A stretch of 64,000 nucleotides of DNA from Rhizobium sp. ASV20 (lineage in GTDB: Bacteria; Pseudomonadota; Alphaproteobacteria; Rhizobiales; Rhizobiaceae). The stretch is taken from the NCBI RefSeq assembly GCF_016429015.1, contig NZ_JAELTU010000007.1, forward strand, positions 1 to 64,000. Reading direction: 5' to 3'. Under the pieces are notes generated by a model, which saw nothing but the letters and a program-made list of their open reading frames with translations, did not search any database and had not been told where the DNA came from. Each line of letters opens with the position of its first letter. Positions within the stretch are counted from its first letter, which is position 1. Below are positions 1 through 9,330 of the stretch, piece by piece. The position numbers and the translations under genes are program-made.

Positions 1-123
1 CACGCCCTGTTCGCTGAGCGCACGCGCCAGCTCGACGATGCCGGTCTTGTCGAAGACGGACAGAAGCGCGGTTTTCACCTTCACCTTGTCGGGAGCAGGA
101 ATTTTCTTGGAAACGACGGCCAT
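1..123 (-). CDS. purH: Bifunctional AICAR transformylase / IMP cyclohydrolase, 5' end only
   Basis: Only the first 41 codons are inside the window; the gene runs off the left edge. PurH carries out the last two steps of de novo purine synthesis in the cytoplasm, formylating AICAR and closing the ring to IMP. The visible part starts at ATG (121-123) and, after a short variable leader, reads [17 protein letters not shown], the opening strand and helix of the MGS-like IMP cyclohydrolase domain. The leader upstream (124-290) carries a palindromic repeat and no other gene. The family assignment rests on this short N-terminus alone, but the segment is highly characteristic. Confidence 0.85.
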   Translation of the reverse strand, partial: MAVVSKKIPAPDKVKVKTALLSVFDKTGIVELARALSEQGV

Positions 124-141
124 GGGCTTTCTCCGGTCTGA

Positions 142-217
142 AGCAATTCCAGGAAAAGGGCAGGGCGGTTTTCCGTCCGGAATTGCGAGATAACAAAAAC
201 AGAGCGAAAAACGCTCT
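142..217. repeat. RIME-like palindromic intergenic repeat upstream of purH
   Basis: The purH-heparinase spacer contains GCAATTCCAGGAAAA (143-157) opposed by TTTTCCGTCCGGAATTGC (169-186), giving an imperfect hairpin. It is followed by AGAGCG-aaaaa-CGCTCT (201-217), a second small hairpin. From memory, very similar sequences occur in many rhizobial intergenic spaces. It lies in the purH leader, so it would be transcribed as part of the purH 5' UTR. Confidence 0.6.
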
Positions 218-290
218 GGCATGAGGAGATGTCCGGCGGAAAGGCGCGGGACGACAATGCCGCCCCGTTAGCATAGCTGACGCGGTTAGC

Positions 291-1994
291 CTATGGCCGA
301 TGGGATAAAAACCAGCGGATTTCCGGCTTTTCGGTAATCCGGAAAACGATCTCGAGCTGGTCGGAAGAGCGCATTCCCGAGGGATCGGCAAAGAAGATGT
401 CTTCGGCGACAAGCACTTCATTGCCGGGTGAAGAGAAGACCCAGGTCTCGCCATCGGGCGCGATCAGCAGTGCGGAATCCGTTTCTGTCTGCAACAGGCT
501 GATGGAGGGATGGATATGGAAGCGGGCAGAGGCGATGCCTTCGCCCTTTGGTGCCTGCTTCCTGCCCTCCGGCACGAAGAAGCGGTCGCGGCCAGCCAAG
601 ATGGTGCCTTTGGCGTTCAAACTGAGTTCGCGCTCATGAGCATAACCAAACGTCGAGAGATAACCGTCATGCGCCGCCCGGACGTAATCACGCCCGTCTT
701 CGGTCTCCGCGCGCTCGACGATGACTTTCTTCACGCCGCCGACCATGATCGGGCCTAAAGATTTCGACTTGGAGAACTGCGACGACGAGGTGTCGTTGAG
801 CGTAACGGCTGAATGCGCAGCGGTCGCCCGCGCGGCCTGCACGTAACGATCGCCGGCAAATTCCGGTGAGCCGGAATTGATGATGAAACGTGTCTTGCCC
901 GACGACATCTCGAAGGAGAGGCACCCGGCATGTGCCGTGCGGCTGAGATCCACCGAGGCAGGAGCGCCGGCATCGACGATGACAACGGCCTGACCGGCGG
1001 CCAGACGATGATATTTCGTATGCGGCAACGCCTTGAAGATCTGCCCCGCAGTCTCGTCGTAGCGCAGCACCGACATGAGCTCGTTGGCAAGCGTCGATGT
1101 CGCGCCGTTGAATAGCGCGAGATCACCATCTTGATGGCGGAAGAATCGCAATGCCGGATACATGCGATCGATGCCGGGAATGAGCCTTATAGGCACATCA
1201 TGGCCGAGATTGACGTAGGTCTGCCGCAACGGCAACAGATCGAGCAGCAGTTCCAGCGACACCCGCGGATTGCGGGAGATATGGCCGCCGTCTGCCAATA
1301 TCTGCCGGTCGATTTCACGATCGAGCGCCTGGCCGGCGCGCTTTATCGCCAGCGCACTGTTCGGCATGGCCACCGACGACATCGCAAGCGCGATGCGCAC
1401 GCGAAAACGCGTCGTTCCATCCCGTGCCGATGGCGCCATACGGCGCAGAAAGCGGACATGGAAAACAAGCATGCGCATGAAACGGCGATAAAAACCGCTG
1501 TCCGTACCATGCAGAAGCACCGGCGAATGCGACAGCAGAGCAATGAGCCGCTGCGCGGCAATATCGGGCGCCCACGCGAGCCCGTGCAGCCGGCGACCGT
1601 GAACCGCGATCCAATCCGTAAGGATGGATCGCGCCAGCGCCGAAGCCTGATCGCTTTTCTCCGACCGCAGGTGCCGCAACCAACGAAAATTATGCAGCCG
1701 CGCCGCAAATGCGCGCGAAGGCAGTTCAAGCGAGAACGGAGAGACGCCTTGCGTTTCGAGAACACGGCCGGCAAGCAGGATGCGGCCGTTCAGAAGCTCT
1801 TCGACGAAAAAAGGATCGACGCTGCGCAGATCCGTCGGCGCCACGATGAGGCGTTCCGGCACACGCATCGTGTGGCGGGTGAGACGCAATCGCGTCAACG
1901 CCGCGCGGCGAGACATCCGCCGCCATGCTTCCCGCATGTATGAACTCACAAAACCCTGCCGCAGACCTGCATATTTGCTTCTGCTTACTCTCAT
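291..1994 (-). CDS. Heparinase II/III family protein
   Basis: A 567-residue protein of the heparinase II/III-like family that sits next to purH in many rhizobia. The C-terminal part (about residue 330 to the end) has the beta-rich lyase-type domain, with VVIVDAGAP, FEMSSGKTRFIINSG and the H-S-A-V-T-L-N-D-T motif. The N-terminal half is helical (alpha/alpha toroid expected), with many Arg residues. No clear signal peptide is visible, although family members may be exported. The true substrate is unknown: the family cleaves uronic-acid-containing polysaccharides, but in rhizobia it is usually annotated only by similarity. The start is the ATG at 1992-1994; an internal ATG at 1937 is an alternative because no strong ribosome binding site precedes either. 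Confidence 0.8.
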   Translation of the reverse strand: MRVSRSKYAGLRQGFVSSYMREAWRRMSRRAALTRLRLTRHTMRVPERLIVAPTDLRSVDPFFVEELLNGRILLAGRVLETQGVSPFSLELPSRAFAARLHNFRWLRHLRSEKSDQASALARSILTDWIAVHGRRLHGLAWAPDIAAQRLIALLSHSPVLLHGTDSGFYRRFMRMLVFHVRFLRRMAPSARDGTTRFRVRIALAMSSVAMPNSALAIKRAGQALDREIDRQILADGGHISRNPRVSLELLLDLLPLRQTYVNLGHDVPIRLIPGIDRMYPALRFFRHQDGDLALFNGATSTLANELMSVLRYDETAGQIFKALPHTKYHRLAAGQAVVIVDAGAPASVDLSRTAHAGCLSFEMSSGKTRFIINSGSPEFAGDRYVQAARATAAHSAVTLNDTSSSQFSKSKSLGPIMVGGVKKVIVERAETEDGRDYVRAAHDGYLSTFGYAHERELSLNAKGTILAGRDRFFVPEGRKQAPKGEGIASARFHIHPSISLLQTETDSALLIAPDGETWVFSSPGNEVLVAEDIFFADPSGMRSSDQLEIVFRITEKPEIRWFLSHRP

Positions 1995-2096
1995 TACCCG
2001 TGGTTAAAAAGAGGTTACAAATATACCAATTAAGAACAGGTTACTGACTTTTGAACCAATTTCGAAAGCCTGTGGAAACCACGCCCATCACGCGAA

Positions 2097-2200
2097 GATT
2101 TCAGGTCTGCTCGACCTAAAATCTGAATCCGCTCTGGAAACGACGAAATAGAGCGTGACGTCGACCGAAAACCACTCACGTTCTCGACGTTGTGCTCTAT
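2097..2200. repeat. RIME-type element, overlapping the end of rsmB
   Basis: This copy contains the palindrome TCAGGTCtgcTCGACCT, then ATCTGAATCCGCTC, then a long imperfect inverted repeat ending in GTGCTCTAT. The same order of parts occurs at 4669-4770, and in reverse orientation at 58990-59092. The architecture (two palindromes in about 105 bp) matches the Rhizobium-specific intergenic mosaic element RIME1. The stop codon of rsmB (TAG, 2197-2199) falls inside the terminal repeat arm. Confidence 0.75.
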
Positions 2201-3606
2201 CGCACGCGCCGAAGCACGACCGCATAGAAGCCGTCCAGGCCAGACGCAAAACTATCGGTAAGCGGCAACATGTCCGGCGTCGTGCGGAAGGCACCGAGCG
2301 GAGAAATCGCCGCCTCGAGGCCCGGCCAGTCGCTTGCTGCAATTGCAACCCGCTCGACATTGCCGCTATCGGCGAGAAGGCGCGCGACCAGATCTTCGCC
2401 CTCTTCCGGATCGAGCGAGCAATTGGAGAAAACGACGATGCCACCAGGCTTGACCAGCGTCAGAGCATGGCGGAGCAGGCGTTCCTGCAGCGCGGCGAGC
2501 TTGGCGATATCCTCCGGTCCCTTGGTCCACAGCACATCGGGATGGCGGCGTGTCGTTCCGGTCGAAGAGCAGGGCGCATCGAGAAGGGCGGCATCGAAAA
2601 GTTCGTCAGGCTGATATTTGCTCATGTCGGCGCCGACGGTTTCGGCCTCGAAACCCAGACGCGCGAGATTGCCCGACAATCTCTTCAGCCGGTTGGCGGA
2701 TTGATCGAGAGCCGTGACCTTGCCGCCTGCGAGAATAAGCTGCGCCGTCTTGCCGCCAGGAGCCGCGCAGAGATCGACGACCCGCTTGCCGGCGAGCGAT
2801 CCGAATAGCTTCGCGGGAATGCTGGCGGCCGCGTCCTGAACCCACCATTCGCCCTCATCGAAGCCCTCAAGCGAGGGAATGGATCCCTCGAAAGCGGCGA
2901 GACGCACGCCACCGGTCGGCAAGACCACGCCGTTGAGACGTTTCGCCCAGCCTTCGGCATCGGATTTGACCGTGAGATCGATGGCGGCCGGCTCGAGCTG
3001 TGTTTCGGAAATTCTGAGCGCTGCTGCTGCCCCATAAGCCGTTTCGAGGCGGGAGAGGAACCAGGCCGGCATGGCGGGTACGCCTGCGACCTTCTCGAGA
3101 ATATCCTGCTTTTCCCGACCGATGCGGCGAAGAATGGCGTTGACCAGCTTGGCAAAGCGGCGATTGCGCGGATCACGGTTGGCTTGTTCGACAGCAAGGT
3201 CGACCGCTGAATGATCCGGCACATCCAGATAGAGCATCTGCGTCGCACCGACCACGAGGACGTGGTGCAGGGCGCGGGCGCCTTCCGGCAGCGGTGAATC
3301 GAGGAGCGACGAAATCGTCGCCTCGATGCGCGGCAGATGTCGCAGCGCACTGTTCAGGATGGCGCGCACCAGCGCCCGGTCGCTTTCGCCGAGCGCCTTA
3401 TAGGCGGGGTTGCCACCCTCGGCATCCAGCATGCCGTCAAGCGGCGTCTTGCGATCGACGACAGCAGCCAGGATCTTCGTTGCCGCGGCACGCGCTGCAA
3501 AGCCAGGCTTCGCCGGCGCCGAATCATGCGGCTTGGACTTGTCCGAACCCTTGCCGGGTCGTCTTCCGTCTTTGTTGAAAGCTTTGTTTTTCGTGTCAGA
3601 ACTCAA
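2197..3606 (-). CDS. rsmB: 16S rRNA (cytosine-5) methyltransferase, RsmB/NOP family
   Basis: A 469-residue RsmB/Sun-type enzyme that would methylate a cytosine of 16S rRNA with S-adenosylmethionine. An N-terminal NusB-like RNA-binding domain (about residues 38-170) precedes the Rossmann methyltransferase fold. The SAM-binding motif is [10 protein letters not shown] (278-287). The two family cysteines are C346 in DAPCSSTG and C396 in [12 protein letters not shown]. The first 36 residues are basic and low in complexity. The reading frame opens at a TTG that overlaps the htpX stop as TTGA, and I see no ATG before the NusB domain, so translational coupling to htpX from TTG is the best guess. The TAG stop is supplied by the adjoining RIME element. 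Confidence 0.88.
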   Translation of the reverse strand: MSSDTKNKAFNKDGRRPGKGSDKSKPHDSAPAKPGFAARAAATKILAAVVDRKTPLDGMLDAEGGNPAYKALGESDRALVRAILNSALRHLPRIEATISSLLDSPLPEGARALHHVLVVGATQMLYLDVPDHSAVDLAVEQANRDPRNRRFAKLVNAILRRIGREKQDILEKVAGVPAMPAWFLSRLETAYGAAAALRISETQLEPAAIDLTVKSDAEGWAKRLNGVVLPTGGVRLAAFEGSIPSLEGFDEGEWWVQDAAASIPAKLFGSLAGKRVVDLCAAPGGKTAQLILAGGKVTALDQSANRLKRLSGNLARLGFEAETVGADMSKYQPDELFDAALLDAPCSSTGTTRRHPDVLWTKGPEDIAKLAALQERLLRHALTLVKPGGIVVFSNCSLDPEEGEDLVARLLADSGNVERVAIAASDWPGLEAAISPLGAFRTTPDMLPLTDSFASGLDGFYAVVLRRVR

Positions 3607-4601
3607 GACCAGGGACCCTTCGGCGGTTGCGAACCACCGCGACCCGTATTCGGCACGGAGCGCGATTTCCGCTCCGGATTAGCAGTCAAGACAGGTCCCG
3701 TCGAGCCAAAGCCGGCAGATGGGCCTGAAGACGGCGCCATCGGCGAGGCACCTCCGCCGCCATAGCGGGCCATTTCGTGCAGCGCCGCGATGCGGTTTTC
3801 CGTATTCGGATGGGTCGAGAACAGATTGTCCATGCGTTCGCCCGACAGCGGGTTGATGATGAACATATGCGCCGTTGCCGGATGCCCTTCGGCTTCCTCA
3901 TTCGGAATATGCGAGGCACCCCGGGCAATCTTGCCGAGCGCCGAGGCAAGCCAAAGCGGATTACCGCAGATCTCCGCGCCGCGACGGTCGGCGGAATATT
4001 CGCGCGTGCGGCTGATCGCCATCTGCACCAGCATCGCGGCCAGAGGCGCGACGATCATCGCGACAAGAACGCCGACCATGCCGAGCGGATTGTTGTTGTC
4101 GCGGCGGCCGCCGAACAGGAAGGCGAAGTTGCCGAGCATGGAAATGGCGCCGGCAAGCGTCGCCGTAATCGTCATGGTCAGCGTGTCGCGGTTCTGCACA
4201 TGCGCCAGCTCGTGCGCCATCACACCGGCCACTTCCTCCGGTGTCAATGCGTGCAGCAAGCCTGTTGAGGCGGCAACGGCAGCGTTTTCGGGGTTGCGGC
4301 CGGTGGCAAAGGCGTTCGGCTGCGGGCTGTCGTAGAGATAAACCTTAGGCATTGGCAGGCCGGCATTGCGGGCGAGATCGCGGACGATACGGTAGAATTC
4401 CGGCGCGCTGCGCTCATCCACCTCCTGCGCACCGTAGGTGGAAAGCACCATGCGGTCCGAATTCCAGTAGGAAAAGAAATTCATGCCGGCAGCGACGACA
4501 AATGCGATCAACATGCCCGATTGACCGCCGATGAGATAGCCAACGCTCATGAAAAGGGCGGTCATGAAGGCAAGCAACATGGCGGTACGCATAAGATTCA
4601 T
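3603..4601 (-). CDS. htpX: Membrane zinc metalloprotease HtpX
   Basis: An M48B membrane protease that degrades damaged inner-membrane proteins. With the start at ATG 4599-4601 it has 332 residues. Two N-terminal membrane helices (about 6-25 and 29-46) come first. HELAH at 130-134 provides the zinc ligands and catalytic Glu; the downstream SADRRGAEI segment carries the third ligand region. Two more hydrophobic stretches (about 145-170 and 180-205) follow, and then a Gly/Ser/Pro-rich C-terminal tail. A GGGGA-type ribosome binding site lies just upstream. The reading frame stays open for another 54 codons upstream, but that extension is encoded by the RIME element and is rejected. It overlaps rsmB by 4 nt. 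Confidence 0.93.
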   Translation of the reverse strand: MNLMRTAMLLAFMTALFMSVGYLIGGQSGMLIAFVVAAGMNFFSYWNSDRMVLSTYGAQEVDERSAPEFYRIVRDLARNAGLPMPKVYLYDSPQPNAFATGRNPENAAVAASTGLLHALTPEEVAGVMAHELAHVQNRDTLTMTITATLAGAISMLGNFAFLFGGRRDNNNPLGMVGVLVAMIVAPLAAMLVQMAISRTREYSADRRGAEICGNPLWLASALGKIARGASHIPNEEAEGHPATAHMFIINPLSGERMDNLFSTHPNTENRIAALHEMARYGGGGASPMAPSSGPSAGFGSTGPVLTANPERKSRSVPNTGRGGSQPPKGPWS

Positions 4602-4668
4602 CAAAAGTCCCCAACAGATCTGACGCCCAAACCTCTTTCTTTGCGGCCGGACGCATTGGAGACGGATG

Positions 4669-4770
4669 AACTCAGGTCTGTTCGACCTGAAATCTGAATC
4701 CGCTCCGAAATAAAAAACAGAGCATGATGTCACCCGAAAACCGTTCACACTTTTCGGCATCATGCTCTAT
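4669..4770. repeat. RIME-type element upstream of htpX
   Basis: Second copy of the same element: TCAGGTCtgtTCGACCTGA palindrome, ATCTGAATCCGCTCC, then AGAGCATGATG...CATCATGCTCT with inner arms CCGAAAA/TTTTCGG. It has the same orientation as 2097-2200 and the opposite one to 58990-59092. It separates the divergent htpX and SdhAF4-like genes, so it sits in their shared promoter region. Confidence 0.8.
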
Positions 4771-4821
4771 GATTTGGCTATTCCTCCCCTCATTTCAATA
4801 TTTCGGAGGTCGCTCGAGACC

Positions 4822-5040
4822 ATGCAATCCGCAGATAACGACAATAAAATCGACATTGAAGCCGGTGAAACCATACGCAAGCCGCTCTCACCCGCCGCCA
4901 AGCGCGCCCTTGCCGAAGCCGAGGAGCGCCGCCAGGCGCAGGCCAGCGCTGAGCCACCCCCGGAAATCGGCGGCCGCGGCGGCTCCGACCCCGCGCGCTT
5001 CGGCGACTGGGAAATCAACGGTCGGGCGATCGATTTTTGA
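4822..5040 (+). CDS. Succinate dehydrogenase assembly factor 4 family protein (DUF1674)
   Basis: A 72-residue protein ending in DPARFGDWEINGRAIDF, the diagnostic C-terminal block of the DUF1674/SDHAF4 family (in mitochondria this factor binds the flavinated SdhA subunit before complex II assembly). The N-terminal half is charged, Ala/Glu rich and probably disordered. The ATG at 4822 is preceded by GGAGGT at 4804-4809; an upstream in-frame extension would run into the RIME element and is not used. It is divergent from htpX and convergent with acs, so it is a single-gene unit ending at the 5121-5152 hairpin. The role in SDH maturation is inferred from the family. Confidence 0.82.
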   Translation: MQSADNDNKIDIEAGETIRKPLSPAAKRALAEAEERRQAQASAEPPPEIGGRGGSDPARFGDWEINGRAIDF

Positions 5041-5120
5041 GGTATAGCGGCTGAGACAGCTCAAGCCGGGAGCTCTTCAGAACAAGCGATAAGCGCTCAA
5101 ACTTTCGAAGTACTTTTTGA

Positions 5121-5152
5121 AAAGGCGCTGTACCCTTCGGTACAGCGCCTTT
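5121..5152. terminator. Bidirectional terminator between the SdhAF4-like gene and acs
   Basis: Perfect 14-bp stem AAAGGCGCTGTACC / GGTACAGCGCCTTT with a CTTC tetraloop, placed 80 nt after the plus-strand stop and 11 nt after the acs stop on the minus strand. The A/T ends of the stem give short U-tracts in both directions. Confidence 0.8.
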
Positions 5153-5163
5153 AAATTCAGGCC

Positions 5164-7122
5164 TTAAGCAGCATCCGCCTTGTTCTGGCGGTTTGCGATC
5201 AGGTCGTCGACCACAGCCGGATCGGCGAGCGTCGAGGTATCGCCGAGCGCGCCGAAGTCGTCCTCGGCGATCTTGCGCAGGATGCGGCGCATGATCTTGC
5301 CGGAGCGGGTCTTCGGCAGGCCGGGAGTGAACTGGATCTTGTCCGGCGAGGCGATCGGGCCGATTTCGGCGCGAACATGCTTCACCAGTTCCTGCCGCAG
5401 CGCATCCGAGCCTTCCAGACCGACCATCAACGTCACATAGCAATAGATGCCCTGACCCTTGATCGAGTGCGGATAACCGACGACAGCCGCTTCGGACACA
5501 TGGCTGTGCGACACCAGCGCCGATTCCACTTCCGCCGTACCGAGACGATGGCCCGAGACGTTCAGAACGTCGTCGACGCGACCGGTAATCCAGTAATAGC
5601 CGTCCTCGTCGCGGCGGCAGCCGTCACCCGTGAAATACTTGCCCTTGTACGTGGAGAAGTAGGTCTGGATGAAACGCTCGTGATCGCCATAGACCGTGCG
5701 CATCTGGCCCGGCCAGCTGTCGGCGATGACGAGATTGCCGTCCGTGGCGCCTTCCAGCACGTTGCCTTCGCCGTCCACCAGCTGCGGCTGGACGCCGAAG
5801 AAGGGCAGGGTGGCAGAGCCGGGCTTCAAGTCGGTCGCCCCCGGAAGCGGCGTGATCATGTGACCGCCGGTCTCCGTCTGCCACCAGGTATCGACGATCG
5901 GGCAACGGCTATCGCCGACAACCTTGTAATACCATTCCCACGCTTCCGGATTGATCGGCTCGCCGACCGTGCCGAGCAGACGCAGGCTGGAGCGCGAGGC
6001 ACGCTTGACGAAATGATCGCCGGCGCCCATCAGCGAACGGATCGCCGTCGGTGCGGTGTAGAAGATGTTGACCTTGTGCTTGTCGATGACATCCCAGAAG
6101 CGGCCCTGATCCGGGTAGTTCGGCACGCCTTCGAACATCAGCGAGGTCGCGGCATTCGCGAGCGGCCCGTAGACGATGTAGGAATGGCCGGTCACCCAGC
6201 CGACATCGGCGGTGCACCAGTAGATATCGCCGGGATGATAGTCGAACGTATATTCATGCGTCATCGCCGCATAGACGAGATAGCCGCCCGTCGTATGCAG
6301 AACGCCCTTCGGCTTGCCCGTGGAACCCGAGGTGTAGAGAATGAAGAGCGGATCTTCGGCTTTCATCTTTGCGGGCGGACAATCCGGCTTCGCCTTGGCG
6401 GTTTCCTCATGATACCAGAGGTCGCGGCCGGCTTCCCAGGCGATCTTGCCGCCGGTGCGGCGCACGACGAGGACGTTCTTGACGTCAACCTTCTGCTTCG
6501 CGGCAATCTGGATCGCCTTGTCGGTATTGTCCTTCAGCGGGATGGACTTGCCACCGCGAACACCTTCATCGCAGGTGATGACGAAGGTGGATTCACAATC
6601 GACGATGCGGCCGCCCAGAGCGTCAGGCGAGAAGCCGCCGAAGACGACGGAATGCACCGCGCCGATGCGGGCGCAGGCGAGCATCGCATAGGCTGCCTCC
6701 GGGATCATCGGCATGTAGATCGTGACGCGTTCACCCTTCTTGACGCCATGCTTTTTCAGGACATTCGCCAGCCGGCAAACCTGATTGTAGAGCTCGTTAT
6801 AGGTGACCTTCTTGTCGATATAGGGGTTGTCGCCCTCCCAGATGAAGGCAACGCGATCGCCGTGCTTCTTCAGATGACGGTCGATGCAATTGTAGGAGAC
6901 GTTGGTGACGCCGTCCTCGAACCACTTGATCGAAACCTTGCCGGTAAACGACGTGTTTTTCACCTTTGTATAGGGCTTGAACCAGTCGATACGCTTGCCG
7001 TGCTTGCCCCAAAATTTGTCGGGATCCTCGACGCTCTGCTGATACCATTTCTGATACTTCGCTTCATCGATCAAAGCGTGTTCCTTGACCGATTTCGTCA
7101 CCGGATGAATCTTTTCCGACAT
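5164..7122 (-). CDS. acs: Acetyl-CoA synthetase (AMP-forming)
   Basis: A 652-residue enzyme that activates acetate to acetyl-CoA through acetyl-AMP in the cytoplasm. The motifs are in order: the phosphate-binding [11 protein letters not shown], the WWQTETGG adenylate motif, the hinge YFTGDGC...[11 protein letters not shown], and the acetylatable catalytic lysine K609 in TRSGKIMRR. Reversible acetylation of that lysine is the usual control in the family. Length matches E. coli Acs. The ATG at 7120-7122 follows AAGGAGGA at a good distance, so the 12-codon longer frame is rejected. It is monocistronic, between the 5121 terminator and the divergent trcR. Confidence 0.97.
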   Translation of the reverse strand: MSEKIHPVTKSVKEHALIDEAKYQKWYQQSVEDPDKFWGKHGKRIDWFKPYTKVKNTSFTGKVSIKWFEDGVTNVSYNCIDRHLKKHGDRVAFIWEGDNPYIDKKVTYNELYNQVCRLANVLKKHGVKKGERVTIYMPMIPEAAYAMLACARIGAVHSVVFGGFSPDALGGRIVDCESTFVITCDEGVRGGKSIPLKDNTDKAIQIAAKQKVDVKNVLVVRRTGGKIAWEAGRDLWYHEETAKAKPDCPPAKMKAEDPLFILYTSGSTGKPKGVLHTTGGYLVYAAMTHEYTFDYHPGDIYWCTADVGWVTGHSYIVYGPLANAATSLMFEGVPNYPDQGRFWDVIDKHKVNIFYTAPTAIRSLMGAGDHFVKRASRSSLRLLGTVGEPINPEAWEWYYKVVGDSRCPIVDTWWQTETGGHMITPLPGATDLKPGSATLPFFGVQPQLVDGEGNVLEGATDGNLVIADSWPGQMRTVYGDHERFIQTYFSTYKGKYFTGDGCRRDEDGYYWITGRVDDVLNVSGHRLGTAEVESALVSHSHVSEAAVVGYPHSIKGQGIYCYVTLMVGLEGSDALRQELVKHVRAEIGPIASPDKIQFTPGLPKTRSGKIMRRILRKIAEDDFGALGDTSTLADPAVVDDLIANRQNKADAA

Positions 7123-7238
7123 AGTCTCCTCCTTGAACCCTGACACCCCGAGCTGCAATTAAGGGGCGCTTTGCGTGCAATCAATAGCAGGTCAAACTAC
7201 GACAGCAATTGGACAAAGTGCATTTCATCCGCAAAGAA

Positions 7239-7266
7239 TTGCAATTCCGCGACACTATCGCTATAT
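7239..7266 (+). promoter_or_regulatory. Candidate sigma-70 promoter for trcR
   Basis: TTGCAA (7239-7244) and CTATAT (7261-7266) are separated by 16 bp and lie about 80 bp before the trcR start. CTATAT is a common rhizobial -10 form. Found by eye only. Confidence 0.4.
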
Positions 7267-7344
7267 AGGGCCGTATTTCCCGGACATTGTGGTGTTACAC
7301 CCCGGACCGCGACACCGGCGCGGACTGACAGAAGGACTATATCC

Positions 7345-8052
7345 ATGGCTCAACAATTGCTCATGCCGAAGGCAACTGCCATCTGGCTTGTCGACAATAC
7401 GGCCTTGTCATTCGACCAGATCGCGCAGTTCTGCAAGCTGCATCCGCTCGAAGTGAAGGCGATTGCCGATGGCGAAGCCGCACAGGGCATCAAGGGCCTC
7501 GACCCGATCTCGACCGGCCAGCTGACGCGCGACGAAATCGCCCGCGCCGAAGGTAATCCGAACCACAAGCTGAAGCTTTCCGAGCCGAAGGTTCGCGTGC
7601 CGGAATCCAAGCGCCGTGGCCCGCGCTACACGCCGGTCTCCAAGCGCCAGGATCGCCCGAACGCTATCCTGTGGCTGGTGCGCAATCATCCGGAACTGAA
7701 GGATGCACAGATTTCGCGCCTCGTCGGCACAACCAAGTCGACGATCGAGCAGATTCGTGATCGCACCCACTGGAATTCCGCGAACCTCGCACCGATGGAC
7801 CCGGTAACGCTTGGTCTCTGCAGCCAGATCGATCTCGACATGGAAGTCGAGAAGGCCTCCAAGGGCCGTCCGCTGCCGACCGCCGCCGAACTCGGCGCGA
7901 CGCTGCAGCCGGCTCAGGAAACCGAAAAGCTCGGCTTCAGCTACGATCGCGAAGAAGAGAAGGAAAAGGAAATCGACGCCGACGCCGTTTTCGCCAAGCT
8001 CAAGTCGCTGAAGTCGACGAGCCGCGACGACGAAGACGACGATCAATTCTAA
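7345..8052 (+). CDS. trcR: Cell cycle transcriptional regulator TrcR (DUF1013)
   Basis: A 235-residue protein of the DUF1013 family, conserved in Alphaproteobacteria and named TrcR from work in Caulobacter-type bacteria. The N-terminal region (about 1-45) resembles a helix-turn-helix entry (FDQIAQFCKLHPLEVKAI). A second HTH-like stretch is at about 105-135 (DAQISRLVGTTKSTIEQI), suggesting a tandem DNA-binding protein. The C-terminus is strongly acidic (EEEKEKE ... DDEDDDQF), which could contact RNA polymerase. The ATG at 7345 is preceded by AGAAGGA; the 58-codon upstream extension has no support. It is a single transcription unit with its own promoter candidate and a strong terminator at 8080. 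Role by family name only. Confidence 0.85.
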   Translation: MAQQLLMPKATAIWLVDNTALSFDQIAQFCKLHPLEVKAIADGEAAQGIKGLDPISTGQLTRDEIARAEGNPNHKLKLSEPKVRVPESKRRGPRYTPVSKRQDRPNAILWLVRNHPELKDAQISRLVGTTKSTIEQIRDRTHWNSANLAPMDPVTLGLCSQIDLDMEVEKASKGRPLPTAAELGATLQPAQETEKLGFSYDREEEKEKEIDADAVFAKLKSLKSTSRDDEDDDQF

Positions 8053-8079
8053 GATCCGGCATACCCGAAGTTTTGCAAA

Positions 8080-8106
8080 GCCCCGGTCCTCGACCGGGGC
8101 TTTTTT
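8080..8106 (+). terminator. Rho-independent terminator of trcR
   Basis: GCCCCGGTC / GACCGGGGC 9-bp perfect stem with a 3-nt loop, followed by six T, 28 nt after the trcR stop. Confidence 0.9.
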
Positions 8107-8220
8107 CGTGGCGCCTCATCGTTGAAAGCCGTAACCTTTTGTTGTGTAAATACGCGAAAGGACAATTATAAGGATATTGTATAACCTTCAAAGAAACGAC
8201 CACACGAGAGTTGCATCACC

Positions 8221-8646
8221 ATGTCGGTCTTGGCCATCGGATATTGCAGTTATGCGTGCGGATTGGTCTTTGCCGTGGTTTCAGCACTGCGGACGCGGCG
8301 GCGAGTACTTCGCGGGCCTTTTGGGAAATTCGCGATATTCGAGCATATCATGCTGCCGATCGTCTTCGTGATCGTCGGTATCACTATCTACTCGCTTGTC
8401 GAAGTCGACAAACTTATCGTCACGGGCATCATCATCATATTCTCAGCACTGACGCTGGTCATGCTGATGGTTTTTGCGCCATTCCTCGTTTTGGCATTCG
8501 CGTTTCTCGCTTACGCCTTCACCATCTCCTGGGAGGAAATTACCGGTATCATCGCCTTGTCGTTCATCGGCGCGACAGTAGGAAATGTAATCGGTTATGC
8601 GTGGGGAAGCCGGGCAGCCCGTAATGTGCCGGCGCCGCTCACATGA
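8221..8646 (+). CDS. Orphan integral membrane protein, unknown function
   Basis: A 141-residue protein that I do not recognise. Hydrophobicity suggests four to five membrane helices: about 4-24, 42-60, 66-84, 85-104 and 106-127. They are joined by a basic cytoplasmic loop (RTRRRVLRGPFGKF, 24-37), which by the positive-inside rule places that loop in the cytoplasm. No signal peptide, catalytic motif or Cys pair is visible. The ATG at 8221 lacks an obvious strong Shine-Dalgarno sequence. It stands alone between the trcR terminator and the convergent yggS. The local sequence upstream (8110-8200) is more AT-rich than its neighbours. It could be a lineage-specific gene, but the reading frame has normal coding periodicity. 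Confidence 0.65.
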   Translation: MSVLAIGYCSYACGLVFAVVSALRTRRRVLRGPFGKFAIFEHIMLPIVFVIVGITIYSLVEVDKLIVTGIIIIFSALTLVMLMVFAPFLVLAFAFLAYAFTISWEEITGIIALSFIGATVGNVIGYAWGSRAARNVPAPLT

Positions 8647-8670
8647 CCCTTTGAAGGGTGAAAGCCGGCG

Positions 8671-9330
8671 TTATCTCGCCCCGAAGATCGCAGAACCAAC
8701 GCGAACGCTTGTTGCGCCGAAGGCGACGGCAATTTCATAATCGCTCGACATCCCCATGGAGAGTCTTTCCACGCCGGCCTGCTTGGCAAGTTTTGCGAGC
8801 AGGGCAAAATGCGGTCCCGGATTTTCCTCCGCCGGCGGAATGCACATCAGGCCCTCGATCGCCAGACCAAGTTCCTTGCGACACAAATCGACGAACGCCA
8901 CCGTATCGTCAGGTGCTATCCCTGCCTTTTGCGGCTCCAGACCGGTATTGACCTGGACAAATAGCTTTATAGCCTTGCCCTGCCGTTTCATTTCCTCGGC
9001 AAGAGTGCGCGCGATCTTTTCGCGGTCAACGGTTTCGATAACGTCGAATAGTGCAACAGCATCTGCGGCCTTGTTCGATTGCAGCGGCCCGATCAAGTGC
9101 AGCTCGATCCCTGGAGTTTCGGTCTTCAGTTCCGGCCACTTGCCTTGGCTCTCCTGCACGCGGTTCTCACCGAAGACACGCTGGCCGGCAGCAATCGCTG
9201 GGCGGATGTGATCGGCCTCGAACGTCTTGGAAACGGCAACGAGCTGCACGGAACCAGCTTTTCGGTCAGCCTGGCGTTCAGCCGCTGCGATATGGGAACG
9301 GACTTCGTTCAGACGCTCTTGAAGTTCCAT
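8671..9330 (-). CDS. PLP-binding homeostasis protein, YggS/PROSC family
   Basis: A 219-residue YggS-type protein with a single alanine-racemase-like TIM barrel that binds pyridoxal phosphate and buffers the cellular PLP pool; no enzymatic activity is established for the family. The PLP lysine is K35 in LVAVSKTF. Further family blocks are FGENRVQE, HLIGPLQSNK, the NTG and KAGI strand, and the C-terminal SMGMSSDYEIAVAFGATSVRVGSAIFG phosphate-binding region. The ATG at 9328-9330 fits the family N-terminus; the longer frame upstream adds 40 unrelated residues. Convergent with the membrane protein at 8221 and divergent from leuS. Confidence 0.93.
   Translation of the reverse strand: MELQERLNEVRSHIAAAERQADRKAGSVQLVAVSKTFEADHIRPAIAAGQRVFGENRVQESQGKWPELKTETPGIELHLIGPLQSNKAADAVALFDVIETVDREKIARTLAEEMKRQGKAIKLFVQVNTGLEPQKAGIAPDDTVAFVDLCRKELGLAIEGLMCIPPAEENPGPHFALLAKLAKQAGVERLSMGMSSDYEIAVAFGATSVRVGSAIFGAR

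Noticed and set aside
4602..4763. A 54-codon N-terminal extension of htpX
   Set aside because: The extra residues are encoded by a RIME element and have no similarity to HtpX; the ATG at 4601 has a good ribosome binding site.
5377..7143. A 588-codon open frame on the strand opposite to acs
   Set aside because: Mirror of a GC-rich coding region; acs has full motif support and the opposite frame shows no recognisable domain. The same applies to long antisense frames over ahcY (59261-60775) and divL (56955-58436).
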